In this document: piece by piece, positions 8,222 to 16,902 of the stretch
How the letters are laid out: each line of letters starts with the position of its first letter
Numbering within the stretch: position 1 is the stretch's first letter
DNA from: CAMLHU01 sp039917855
Lineage (GTDB): Bacteria; Gemmatimonadota; Gemmatimonadetes; Gemmatimonadales; GWC2-71-9
DNA length: 49,008 nucleotides
Direction: 5' to 3'
NCBI GenBank assembly: GCA_039917855.1
Contig: JBDSIR010000149.1
Location: forward strand, 1 to 49,008
Program-made: the position numbers and the translations under genes
The notes under the pieces: model-generated
The model's database searches: none
What the model was told of the DNA's origin: nothing
Seen by the model: only the letters and a program-made list of their open reading frames with translations

Positions 8222-9475
8222 ATGACCGACATCGCTATTCAGAAGACCAAGGAAGACCTGGCCTCGAAGAGCCTCCAGGTGACCGTCCCCGCCGAGCGGG
8301 TGAAGGCCGCCGAGGATGGAGCTGTGGCCAAGTACGCCAAGTCCGCCCGCCTCCCGGGATTCCGGAAGGGGAAGGCCCCCGAGTCCCTGGTGCGGCGGAA
8401 ATACGCCGACGCCATCCGCCAGACGGTGCTCGAGGAGCTGGTGCAGGCCAGCTGGGAGCGCGCCCGGGAGACCGAAAAGCTCCGCCCGGTAGGCCAGCCC
8501 CACATCCACGACCTCAAGTGGAGCGACGCCAACGTCATCGAGTTCGAGCTGCACGTGGATGTCCATCCCGAGCTCACGCTGGCCAAGACCAGCGGGTTCA
8601 AGTTCGTTCGGAAGCTGGAGCCGGTCGCCGATACCCAGCTCACCGAGCAGCTCGACAAGCTCCGCGAACAGAAGGCGACCTGGAGCCCGATCGAGGACGC
8701 CAAGCCGGCCCTGGGCAACCTCGTGGAACTGACCATCGCCAACCTCGACGAGGGAGAGGCGACCGAGACCCGCCCCTACTCGCTGGTGCTCGGCCAAGGT
8801 CAGGCGATCCCCGAGCTTGAGGAGCGGGTGATGGAGCTTTCCCTGGGCGAGGACCGCGAGGTCGAGGTGAAGTTCCCCGACGACTACCCCGAGGAGGCAA
8901 AGCGAGGGAAGTCGCGGAAGCTCAAACTCACCCTGCGCGAGGTGAAGCGGCAGGATCTGCCCGCGCTCGACGACGCGTTCGCGCGTGAGCAGGGGGACTT
9001 CGAGGACCTGGCGGCGCTGCAGCGGGCGGTGAAGAAGGACCTCGAGAGCGAGGCCGCCCGCGACGCCGATGCCAAGGTGCGCGATCAGCTGATCCAGGCC
9101 ATCATCGCGGCCAACGACGTGCCGGCGCCGAAGTCCCTGGTCGATCGCCTGACCAGCGGCTACGCCGAGGCGTATGGGATCCCCAAGGAACAGTACCCCA
9201 CGTTCCGCGCCGAATTCGAGACCGTGGCCGCCGCGCAGGTACGTCGGGGCCTGGTGCTCGACGCGGTGGTGGACGCCAACAAGCTGACGGCCACGGAGGC
9301 CGACATCGACGCCCGGGTGAGCGAGCTGGCCAAGGCGCGGAACGCACCGCCGGCGCAGCTCTACGCTTCACTGGAGAAGGCGGGGCGGCTCCGCGACCTG
9401 GAGCGCGCGCTGACCGAGGAAAAGGCCTTCACTTTCCTGTTGTCGCAGTCCACCGTCACCGAAGGCAACGCGTGA
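8222..9475 (+). CDS. tig: Trigger factor (ribosome-associated chaperone / PPIase)
   Basis: A 417-residue trigger factor that binds ribosomes near the peptide exit and folds nascent chains. The N-terminal ribosome-binding domain contains the signature-like ARLPGFRKGKAPESLVRRKY region near residues 40-60. The central FKBP-type domain (about 160-245) and the helical C-terminal arm domain follow. I start at ATG 8222 (MTDIAIQKTKEDL); the longer reading from 8174 adds 16 residues that overlap the likely promoter. The stop overlaps a possible GTG start of clpP, the usual tig-clpP-clpX order. Confidence 0.96.
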   Translation: MTDIAIQKTKEDLASKSLQVTVPAERVKAAEDGAVAKYAKSARLPGFRKGKAPESLVRRKYADAIRQTVLEELVQASWERARETEKLRPVGQPHIHDLKWSDANVIEFELHVDVHPELTLAKTSGFKFVRKLEPVADTQLTEQLDKLREQKATWSPIEDAKPALGNLVELTIANLDEGEATETRPYSLVLGQGQAIPELEERVMELSLGEDREVEVKFPDDYPEEAKRGKSRKLKLTLREVKRQDLPALDDAFAREQGDFEDLAALQRAVKKDLESEAARDADAKVRDQLIQAIIAANDVPAPKSLVDRLTSGYAEAYGIPKEQYPTFRAEFETVAAAQVRRGLVLDAVVDANKLTATEADIDARVSELAKARNAPPAQLYASLEKAGRLRDLERALTEEKAFTFLLSQSTVTEGNA

Positions 9476-9477
9476 GC

Positions 9478-10098
9478 ATGGCGACGCTGTATCCTCCGTA
9501 CATCATCGAACGATCCAGCCGGGGCGAGCGCTCGTACGACATCTTTTCGCGCCTGCTGATGGACCGGATCGTGTTCCTTGGCGCGCCGATCAACGACGAC
9601 GTCGCCAACATCATCATCGCCCAGCTGCTCTTCCTCGAGGCCGACAACGCCGAGCGGGACATCTACCTGTACATCAACTCACCGGGCGGCGTGGTGTCGA
9701 GCGGGATGGCGATCTACGACACCATCCAGTTCCTCAAGGCGCCGGTGAACACCATCTGCATGGGGATGGCGGCCTCGATGGGGTCGTTCCTCCTGGCCGC
9801 AGGGCGCCCGGGCAAGCGGAGCGCACTGCCGCACTCGCGGATCATGATCCACCAGCCCTCGGGCGGCACGTCGGGCACGGCGTCCGACATCGAGATCCAG
9901 GCCAAGGAGATCCTCTACCTCCGCGGCAAGATGAACGAGCTGTACGCCAAGCACACCACCCAGCCGCTCAGCGTCATCGAGCGGGACATGGACCGCGACC
10001 GCTTCATGAGCGCCGAGGAGGCCCGGGTCTACGGCCTGATCGACCACGTGATCGAGCGCAAGCCCGACCTCGCGCCGGTCAACGGCGCCAAGCCTTGA
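9478..10098 (+). CDS. clpP: ATP-dependent Clp protease proteolytic subunit
   Basis: Serine peptidase S14 forming the 14-mer proteolytic chamber with ClpX. Numbered from ATG 9478, catalytic Ser100 lies in GMAASMGS and His125 in RIMIHQPSG, with the Asp further on. The N-terminal YPPYIIERSSRGERSYDIFSRLL is the usual mature ClpP start, so little propeptide is present. A GTG at 9472 overlapping the tig stop would add two residues. It is followed after 73 bases by clpX. Confidence 0.97.
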   Translation: MATLYPPYIIERSSRGERSYDIFSRLLMDRIVFLGAPINDDVANIIIAQLLFLEADNAERDIYLYINSPGGVVSSGMAIYDTIQFLKAPVNTICMGMAASMGSFLLAAGRPGKRSALPHSRIMIHQPSGGTSGTASDIEIQAKEILYLRGKMNELYAKHTTQPLSVIERDMDRDRFMSAEEARVYGLIDHVIERKPDLAPVNGAKP

Positions 10099-10171
10099 CG
10101 CCCCCCGACCGGGTACCCAAGTTCGAAGGGTCCCCGGTCCTCCCAGCGACACCTGACCCGACGGCCACCTG

Positions 10172-11419
<1,248 letters not shown>

Positions 11420-11420
11420 C

Positions 11421-11557
11421 GGCCAGTGGGCCAGTGGGCCAGTGGGCCTGCAGTATCGGTGAACAGCGGTATCCTCGGCAGTGCACTAACTTCCCCCAAT
11501 GACCAAGCAGTCCGCTTCGACCCCCGCCCGGCCCACTGGCCCACCGGCCCGCTGGCC
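11421..11557. repeat. Family C octad inverted pair spanning the engB start
   Basis: The left arm 11421-11448 is about three and a half copies of GGCCAGTG in the clpX-engB gap. The right arm 11530-11557 carries the complementary octads (GCCCACTG, GCCCACCG, GCCCGCTG). The engB start codon at 11499 lies between the arms, and the right arm encodes EngB residues 11-20. Confidence 0.85.
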
Positions 11558-12203
11558 GGCCGATTTCATCGGCTCCTTTCCCGATCCCCTCCACCTTCTC
11601 GATCCGCCCCTCCCCGAGATCGCCTTCCTCGGGCGATCGAACGTGGGCAAGTCCTCCTTGCTCAACGCGCTGGTCGGGATCAAAGGCCTCGCCAAGGTCT
11701 CCGGCACGCCGGGGAAGACGCAGACGATGAACGTGTTCCGGGTCGTGAGTCATGGGTCATGGGTCGTGAGCGCTCGTGCCGCGGCGGACCCGCGACCCAC
11801 GACCCACGACCCACGACCGTTTTACCTGATCGACCTTCCCGGCTACGGCTACGCCAACACCTCCAAGACCGAGCGCGCCCGTTTCGCGGCCCTCATCCAG
11901 CGCTTCCTTACGGAGCGCCCCTCGGTGACGAGCCTGGTCTGGTTGTTGGACATCCGGCGCGACCCCTCGGCCGAGGACCGCACCATGGCCGAGCTGCTGG
12001 GCGAACGCGGCCTGCCGGTCCTCGCCGTGCTGACCAAAGCGGACAAGTTGGGCATCCAGGTCCGCCGCACCCAGACCAAGTCGATCGCGCAGGCGCTGGG
12101 TCTCACCGAGGATCAGGTCGAGGTGACGAGCAGCAAGAGCGGCGACGGCATGGCCGAGCTCCGCGACACCGTTGAGGCCGCCGTGGGTGGCCGGGAGGAG
12201 TAG
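11499..12203 (+). CDS. engB: Ribosome-biogenesis GTPase EngB (YsxC/YihA) with repeat-derived insertion
   Basis: TrmE-Era-EngA-EngB-type GTPase needed for 50S assembly. G1 GRSNVGKSS is at residues 45-53, G2 Thr lies in GKTQTMN (72-78), G3 DLPGYGYA at 112-119, G4 TKAD near 181, and G5 SSKSG near 208. At 234 residues it is longer than the roughly 200 usual. About 25 extra residues (83-107) sit between the strand NVFRV and the G3 strand FYLIDLPG, and they are encoded by a heptad inverted repeat at 11741-11818. The N-terminus (11-20) is encoded by an octad arm. Both reading frames are preserved, so the gene looks intact. Confidence 0.93.
   Translation: MTKQSASTPARPTGPPARWPADFIGSFPDPLHLLDPPLPEIAFLGRSNVGKSSLLNALVGIKGLAKVSGTPGKTQTMNVFRVVSHGSWVVSARAAADPRPTTHDPRPFYLIDLPGYGYANTSKTERARFAALIQRFLTERPSVTSLVWLLDIRRDPSAEDRTMAELLGERGLPVLAVLTKADKLGIQVRRTQTKSIAQALGLTEDQVEVTSSKSGDGMAELRDTVEAAVGGREE
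11741..11818. repeat. Family C heptad inverted pair inserted inside engB
   Basis: The left arm 11741-11771 repeats a GTCATGG/GTCGTGA word with 7-base period; the right arm 11788-11818 repeats GACCCAC. The pair accounts for a 75-base, frame-preserving insertion (about 11745-11819) in the EngB GTPase domain. Confidence 0.88.
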
Positions 12204-12204
12204 G

Positions 12205-12855
12205 ATGCGCCGCCTGTTGAGCGCCTTGAGCCTGACCGCGCTGGTCGCCGCCGCGGCCTGCGGCGGCGCCCAGGGTCAGGCCCCTTCGTCCCCGACCCCG
12301 AACGACGCGCAGATGGTCCCCCTGGGGTACGGGCGGCTCAACCAGGACGACATCTCGATCCGCCTCACCTCGGGGGATCTCGAGGTCCGCTTCGTGCCAT
12401 TGGAGGAGCGGATATTGCGCCTCCTCGCCAGTGACGCCTATCGGGCGCTCCACGACCTGCGCGAATCGCGCCGCGCGGCGATCGACTCGATCGCGCACCG
12501 CTACGGGATCGCATCGCCGGGGGTGGCGCTGGTCACCTTCTTCGCGGCCCGTGCCGGGCAGCAATACCAGCCGCAGGACATCGCGCTGAGCGTCCAGGGC
12601 CAGGAATTCCGCGCCCTCAGCATCGTGCCGATCTCGTCGAACTTCAGCAATCAGCAGCTCGCCAACCGCGACCAGGCGAGCGCCCTCTATATCTTCGAGA
12701 TGCCGGTCCCGGTGATGCAGGAATTCACCCTCAGTTACGGGGCGATCCGCACCGACGCCTGGCGCAGTCGGGTGACCACGATCTCGCGCGAGCAGGAGCG
12801 CCTGCTGCTTCGCGCGCGCTCCGCCGAGGCCGACTCGACCCGCAGCAGCCCGTAG
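12205..12855 (+). CDS. Predicted lipoprotein, unknown function
   Basis: A 216-residue protein beginning MRRLLSALSLTALVAAAACGG, with a signal peptide and lipobox ending at Cys19, so probably membrane-anchored outside the cytoplasm. The remainder has mixed alpha/beta character, with LTSGDLEVRFVPLEERILRLLASDAY near 45-70 and VALVTFFAARAGQQYQPQDIALSVQGQEFRALSIVPIS near 105-145, but no motif I can name. The ATG lies 1 base after the engB stop and GGAGG precedes it, so it is co-transcribed with engB. Confidence 0.8.
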   Translation: MRRLLSALSLTALVAAAACGGAQGQAPSSPTPNDAQMVPLGYGRLNQDDISIRLTSGDLEVRFVPLEERILRLLASDAYRALHDLRESRRAAIDSIAHRYGIASPGVALVTFFAARAGQQYQPQDIALSVQGQEFRALSIVPISSNFSNQQLANRDQASALYIFEMPVPVMQEFTLSYGAIRTDAWRSRVTTISREQERLLLRARSAEADSTRSSP

Positions 12856-12868
12856 CACTCAACAAGAA

Positions 12869-12894
12869 GTCGGGAGGAGTCAATTCCTTCCGAC
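12869..12894. terminator. Hairpin between convergent genes
   Basis: An imperfect inverted repeat, GTCGG ... CCGAC with AGGAG/TTCCT inside, lies midway between the lipoprotein (plus) and apbE (minus) ends, which are 55 bases apart. It probably acts on both strands. Confidence 0.5.
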
Positions 12895-12910
12895 GCCCTC
12901 CGGTCCCCGG

Positions 12911-13852
12911 TCAGGCGATGACGTGCGCCCGGCACCGACGTGGCAGCGGGAGCGGCGCCACCAGCAGTGCGGTCGACCAGGCATCGGCGAGGAGCCCACT
13001 CGGCGCCTCGACGCTCACCTGCCGTACCCGTCCGGCGGGCCCACCAGTGCGTGGGTCCATGACGTGTCCTACCACACGGCCACGCCACTGCAGGACCGAT
13101 ACGGTGTTGGCGGAGGTGGCCAGGGCGCTGTCCCGCAGATGCACTGTGCCCACCACGTAACCCGGCCGGCTCGGATCGGCGAGCTCGATGCGCCAGCCTC
13201 GTTCGCCAGGTGGCGCGCCGATCGCCAGGCAATCCCCGCTCACGTTGAGCAGCGCCGCCCTGATCCCGTGCCCGCGCAGGGTCGCGCCGGCACGGTCGAG
13301 TCCATACCCGACGCCGATCCCGCCGAGATCGAGGGCAACGGCGCGGCCGCTGAGCCCCACCCGATCTCCCGATATCGATACGCGGGCGGCGGACACGGCC
13401 GCGCGCGCCTCTTCGAGCTCCACCCCTGTCGGGCCTTCCGTCCGTGCAGCGTGAAAGCCCCAAGCTCGCATCACCGGCTCGATCGCAGGATCGAACGCAC
13501 CGGCCGTGCCCCGACGGAACGCCTCGGCAGCGGTCAGGACGGTCGCCAGATCCTTCCCCACCCGCAACGGCCGTCCTCCCGCCTGGTCATTGAGCGCGAC
13601 CAGGTCGCTTGCGGGATCGAATCGGGAAAGGTGCCCCTCCACCCGCCGGAGTTCGGCGAAGGCCGCCTGGGCCGCATCGTACCCCTGGGCCTCCGACTCG
13701 GCGAAGAGGCGGAGTACGACCGGCTGCCCCATCGCCCAGCTCCAGCGCTCGACGAGAACAGAGTTGCGAGGTGAGGGTCCAGAGTAGACTCGGCGGGTCG
13801 TTGCGAAGATCGCCGCACTCCCCACCGCCCCGAAGAACCCGCGGCGGTCCAT
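12911..13852 (-). CDS. apbE: FAD:protein FMN transferase (ApbE)
   Basis: Attaches FMN covalently to threonine of FMN-binding domains outside the cytoplasm. The 313-residue product begins MDRRGFFGAVGSAAIFA, resembling a Tat signal. The ApbE core follows: MGQPVVLRLFAE near 42, RFDPASDLVALND near 82, GAFDPAIEPVMRAWGF near 127, ALDLGGIGVGYGLDRAG near 180 and ISGDCLAIG-type NVSGD near 212, then HVMDPRTGGPAG near 262 and ADAWSTALLV near 285. The start overlaps the upstream membrane-protein stop (TGATG). It is last in a four-gene minus-strand operon containing its likely substrate at 14346. Confidence 0.93.
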   Translation of the reverse strand: MDRRGFFGAVGSAAIFATTRRVYSGPSPRNSVLVERWSWAMGQPVVLRLFAESEAQGYDAAQAAFAELRRVEGHLSRFDPASDLVALNDQAGGRPLRVGKDLATVLTAAEAFRRGTAGAFDPAIEPVMRAWGFHAARTEGPTGVELEEARAAVSAARVSISGDRVGLSGRAVALDLGGIGVGYGLDRAGATLRGHGIRAALLNVSGDCLAIGAPPGERGWRIELADPSRPGYVVGTVHLRDSALATSANTVSVLQWRGRVVGHVMDPRTGGPAGRVRQVSVEAPSGLLADAWSTALLVAPLPLPRRCRAHVIA

Positions 13853-14349
13853 CACGCGGGATCGCGCCAGCCCAGCTCGCGCAGCACCAGGGCGCACTGG
13901 ACGTAGAAGGTCACCGCCATCGCACCGCTCGAGGCGATGAGGACGAGCGCAAATCGCGCATCCACGAATCGGGTGAGCCAGAGTGCCGCGAACGAAACGA
14001 GGATCGCCCCAAAGGGCTCGATCGAGAGGAAATGCTTCCAGCGCGGCGTGACCCGGGAACAGAAGAGGAGCGCCGCCCCGGAAATGAGGAAGATCACCAC
14101 CATCGAGAGCAGGTGGGTGTGGGTGATCCGGAGCATCTCTTCCATCGGCTTCGGGAACTGCATCGGCGCGTCGGAGACCTGCGCGGGGTCGACCCCCCGG
14201 TAACGGTCGGCGATGCCGCCGGCACGTATCCGGGTGGTATACCACACGAATGCCAGGGAGGTGGTGTAGCCCACGATCTGAACGAGGGTCACCCATCGCG
14301 CCAGTCGGCGGAACGGAACCGGCAGGTCGGCCCAGGTCGGCAGCGTCAT
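13852..14349 (-). CDS. Four-helix membrane protein of the apbE operon
   Basis: A 165-residue integral membrane protein with hydrophobic segments near residues 20-40, 78-98, 110-128 and 135-155. The second helix contains the histidine pair RITHTHLLSMVVIF, which could bind haem or a metal, and the loop before it carries PKPMEEMLRITH. I cannot name a family. It overlaps both neighbours by 1-4 bases, so translational coupling with the FMN-binding protein and ApbE is likely. A role passing electrons across the membrane to the flavin protein is inference. Confidence 0.8.
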   Translation of the reverse strand: MTLPTWADLPVPFRRLARWVTLVQIVGYTTSLAFVWYTTRIRAGGIADRYRGVDPAQVSDAPMQFPKPMEEMLRITHTHLLSMVVIFLISGAALLFCSRVTPRWKHFLSIEPFGAILVSFAALWLTRFVDARFALVLIASSGAMAVTFYVQCALVLRELGWRDPA

Positions 14350-14837
14350 CGCAGTACGCCGTCGTGGCGGAGGGCGGCAAGATCCTCGAGCGCGGCACGC
14401 ACGCCGAGGGTCACGGCATTGCTGCTGATGGTGGCGCCGGAGATGTTGCGGATGGGGCGACCGAGCCGCACCGAGTCCGCAGCGCTCCGCCCCCGGAACT
14501 GCCGGCGCCAGCTCTCGTACACCACCTCGCCGCCATACGGCTCACGGTAGACGAGGATGTCGACATCCAAGACCCGTCCCGCGTTGTCGACGGCGACGAG
14601 GAATGTGATCGGCTGATCCTTGCCCCGGACATCGCGCACGACGGCGTACCCGAGAAGCGAGTCATGCCGGAGCGCGCGAAGGACCGGCCCATGTGCGGTG
14701 GAAAGGGTGTCGACCTGCGTTCCCGCGCCGAAGACCCGACCCACCGACGCGTGGATCTTTTTCGGCGCGACGGTCTGGGCCCCCGCCTGGCCCCGCAGGG
14801 CGATGGCGAGCAGCAGAATGAGAGTCGGTGCGCGCAC
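14346..14837 (-). CDS. Exported FMN-binding domain protein (probable ApbE substrate)
   Basis: A 163-residue exported protein, GTG start at 14837, signal peptide ending near RGQAGAQT. The FMN-binding domain of RnfG/NqrC type is shown by the C-terminal RNISGATISSNAVTLGVRAAL (about 128-149), where the threonine of SGAT is the residue flavinylated in this family. The upstream LVAVDNAGRVLDVDILVYREPYGGEV matches the domain's central strands. Genes for a porin (2 bases upstream), a membrane protein and ApbE flank it, so it is probably the flavoprotein served by this ApbE. Confidence 0.9.
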   Translation of the reverse strand: MRAPTLILLLAIALRGQAGAQTVAPKKIHASVGRVFGAGTQVDTLSTAHGPVLRALRHDSLLGYAVVRDVRGKDQPITFLVAVDNAGRVLDVDILVYREPYGGEVVYESWRRQFRGRSAADSVRLGRPIRNISGATISSNAVTLGVRAALEDLAALRHDGVLR

Positions 14838-14839
14838 GG

Positions 14840-15946
14840 TCAGAAGCTGAAGCCGAGGCCGAGGTCGAACTGTTCTTTCTCACTGGCGCCCGAAGCGGTG
14901 CGCACGATCTGGTAGTCGGCCTTGAACGCGACATTGCTGAGCGGCCGGAAGGTCAGCCCGCTGGTCACGATGGTACGGTCCAGCGATCCATCGGCCGTGG
15001 CACCGTTCGGCATCTGGGCCTGGGTGTTGACCTTCTCGAACCGGGTGAAGGCATCGAGCCGCGCGGGGCGGCCGGGGGCCAGGAGGTGCAGGAGGTCGAA
15101 TGCCCCTTCGATGTAGCCCCCCTGGCTCCGGGTGGAGACAGTGCTGCCATAGGTGCTGTTGATCCGCTCCGCGTCCGGGACGGCGACATTCACCAGCAGC
15201 GCCCGTGCCGACCAGGGACCCGATTCCCAGCGGGCATCGGCCGCCACCACGGTCACCGGGGCACCGAAGCTGCCGCTCCCGACGAGGGTGTCCGTCCCCG
15301 CAGAGCCACCGTGGAACCCCGAGACGCCGACCTTGAGGCCGGGTCGCGCCCATTCAACGCGGGCGGTGAGTCCATAGTTGGCGAAACTCGCCTTCTGGCC
15401 CTCCTGGCGCCCCCCACGGATCCCTTCGGCGGCGCTGAAGCGGTCCGCCTTGAGCCCGTTCACGATGAACGCGCGCCAGCTCCACCCGTCGCCCAAGCGA
15501 CCGAGCACGCCGACGCCGAGTTCACGCCAGGTCGACGGGATCAAGTCGTGATCCGCCGCCGGGCGCGCCACCCCGTTGAAGGTCGGGGGCTCGTGGGTCT
15601 CGTTGATGATGCCGACCGGAATGAGCACCAGTCCCGTGCGCAGCGTGAACCGATCGGAGAAGCGATAGTCGAGGAACGCCTGCTCCAGCGCGACCTCACC
15701 CTCGCTCCCGCCGGCCTCGATGCGGGCGTGCTCGACCTCGAGCTCCGAGCGGAAGGTCAGTCGCTCATCGAAGGTATGGGAGAGATACAGGACCACCCGC
15801 GCGACATCGGCGGACGGCGTGGCGTTGCTCGGGTCGGTGAAGTGGAATTCGCCGTACCCGCCGACGGTGGTGGAGGGCTCGGTCTGGGCCGCCAGGGCCG
15901 GAGCCGCGAGCAGGAGGATGGGAAGGAGAACGTGCCGGATGGTCAT
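14840..15946 (-). CDS. Outer-membrane porin-like beta-barrel protein
   Basis: A 368-residue protein with signal peptide MTIRHVLLPILLLAAPALAAQT, alternating amphipathic strands throughout and a C-terminal QFDLGLGFSF ending in Phe, the outer-membrane assembly signal. Segments such as GGYGEFHFTDP (28-38) and VARVVLYLSHTFDERLTFRSELEVEHARIE (48-77) resemble phosphate-selective (OprO/P-like) porins used as cell-surface conduits or nutrient pores. It is first in the operon with the FMN-binding protein and ApbE, suggesting a pore linked to a periplasmic redox process. Substrate unknown. Confidence 0.85.
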   Translation of the reverse strand: MTIRHVLLPILLLAAPALAAQTEPSTTVGGYGEFHFTDPSNATPSADVARVVLYLSHTFDERLTFRSELEVEHARIEAGGSEGEVALEQAFLDYRFSDRFTLRTGLVLIPVGIINETHEPPTFNGVARPAADHDLIPSTWRELGVGVLGRLGDGWSWRAFIVNGLKADRFSAAEGIRGGRQEGQKASFANYGLTARVEWARPGLKVGVSGFHGGSAGTDTLVGSGSFGAPVTVVAADARWESGPWSARALLVNVAVPDAERINSTYGSTVSTRSQGGYIEGAFDLLHLLAPGRPARLDAFTRFEKVNTQAQMPNGATADGSLDRTIVTSGLTFRPLSNVAFKADYQIVRTASGASEKEQFDLGLGFSF

Positions 15947-15971
15947 GGAGTTAGATGAGAATTGGTTTCAA

Positions 15972-15989
15972 GTGATTTTCTTGAATCAC
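15972..15989. promoter_or_regulatory. Candidate operator between porin operon and acyltransferase
   Basis: GTGATT-TTCTTG-AATCAC is an 18-base dyad with perfect 6-bp arms in an unusually A/T-rich patch. The neighbouring TGAGAATTGGTTTCA at about 15956-15970 loosely resembles a 7-1-7 Fur box. It lies 26 bases upstream of the porin ATG on the minus strand. Regulator identity is a guess. Confidence 0.35.
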
Positions 15990-16045
15990 GGATAGTCTAC
16001 TCGGAATTGCAGGCGGAGGCAACCTCCCCTGGATAACTTCCTTCC

Positions 16046-16882
16046 ATGGTCCTCCGCCCCCTTCGCAAGATCGCCCTCCCCGACGCCAGTGAACAGGCCG
16101 GCGCGGAGTGGCTCGCCCAGCTGGGCGCCGCGCTCGACGCGCCGGGAGCCGACTGGTATCGCTTCGCACGCGACACCCTCGCCCAGCTCTGGTATCCGGG
16201 GCTCGACGTCGACGCGGCGCTGGCCAGCCCGACGACGCCCCTCGCGACCCGTTCGGCCCTCCTCGCGCTTGACCCTCACCACATCACCCTCGAGCCCGAG
16301 TACTACGCCGAGTGCGATCAGGTGAAGTTCGCCCGGGTGAAGCCGCTGCTCTGGCTCTGGTACTCCTTCGATCGCTCGCCGATGGGGGGCCAGAACATCG
16401 ACCTCGCCATCCGGTTCCGGCGGCTCCTGGCGGGGCACATCTTCGCGCGCTGCGGCCGCAATTTCAAGGCATTCCAGTACATCGAGTTCTCCTTCGGCTA
16501 CGACCTGGAGGTCGGCGACGACGTGGTGGTCCACCGGCACGTCCTCCTCGATGACCGGGGCGGCATCAGCCTTGGCGACCGGGTGAGCATCGCGGATTAC
16601 GCCAACATCTACAGTCACACCCACAGCATCGTGGACCAGAAGGACGTCATCAGCATGCGGACCGTCCTCGAGGAGGACGTGCGGATCACCTACCACGCCA
16701 CGGTCCTGGCGGGGGTACGGGTCGGCCGGAACGGGATGGTCGGTGCGGTGGCGGTGGCGACGAAGGACGTGCGTCCGTATCACGTGAATGTCGGCATCCC
16801 CGCGAAGTCGATCCGCGTCAAGCCCAACGCACCCCCCGAGGCGGTCTCCACCCAGCGCTCCGGGGGCGAGGGGAAGTCCTGA
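16046..16882 (+). CDS. Hexapeptide-repeat acyltransferase
   Basis: A 278-residue protein whose C-terminal half (about 150-265) is a left-handed beta-helix of the LacA/CysE/WcaF type. Hexapeptide-like repeats run through LEVGDDVVVHRHVLLDDRGGISLGDRVSIADYANIYSHTH and VRITYHATVLAGVRVGRNGMVGAVAVATKDV, with GIPAKSIRVKP at the end as in O-acetyltransferases. SHTH near 190 supplies a candidate catalytic histidine. The N-terminal 140 residues are less typical, with an aromatic patch LLWLWYSFDRSP. It probably acetylates a sugar or lipid. GATAAC 8 bases before the ATG may be its -10 box. Confidence 0.85.
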   Translation: MVLRPLRKIALPDASEQAGAEWLAQLGAALDAPGADWYRFARDTLAQLWYPGLDVDAALASPTTPLATRSALLALDPHHITLEPEYYAECDQVKFARVKPLLWLWYSFDRSPMGGQNIDLAIRFRRLLAGHIFARCGRNFKAFQYIEFSFGYDLEVGDDVVVHRHVLLDDRGGISLGDRVSIADYANIYSHTHSIVDQKDVISMRTVLEEDVRITYHATVLAGVRVGRNGMVGAVAVATKDVRPYHVNVGIPAKSIRVKPNAPPEAVSTQRSGGEGKS

Positions 16883-16902
16883 GCTCGGCCCACGCCGGGT
16901 GG

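Noticed and set aside
12911..14398. A 495-codon minus-strand reading frame with an extra 182-residue N-terminus before ApbE
   Set aside because: The upstream part is Pro/Arg-rich shadow sequence overlapping the membrane-protein gene in another frame. ApbE starts cleanly at 13852 with a Tat-like signal.
14862..15958. Long plus-strand open frames opposite the porin, ApbE and glmM genes
   Set aside because: High-G+C antisense frames stay open by codon bias. Their translations are His/Arg/Gly-rich with no domains, while the minus-strand proteins are recognisable.
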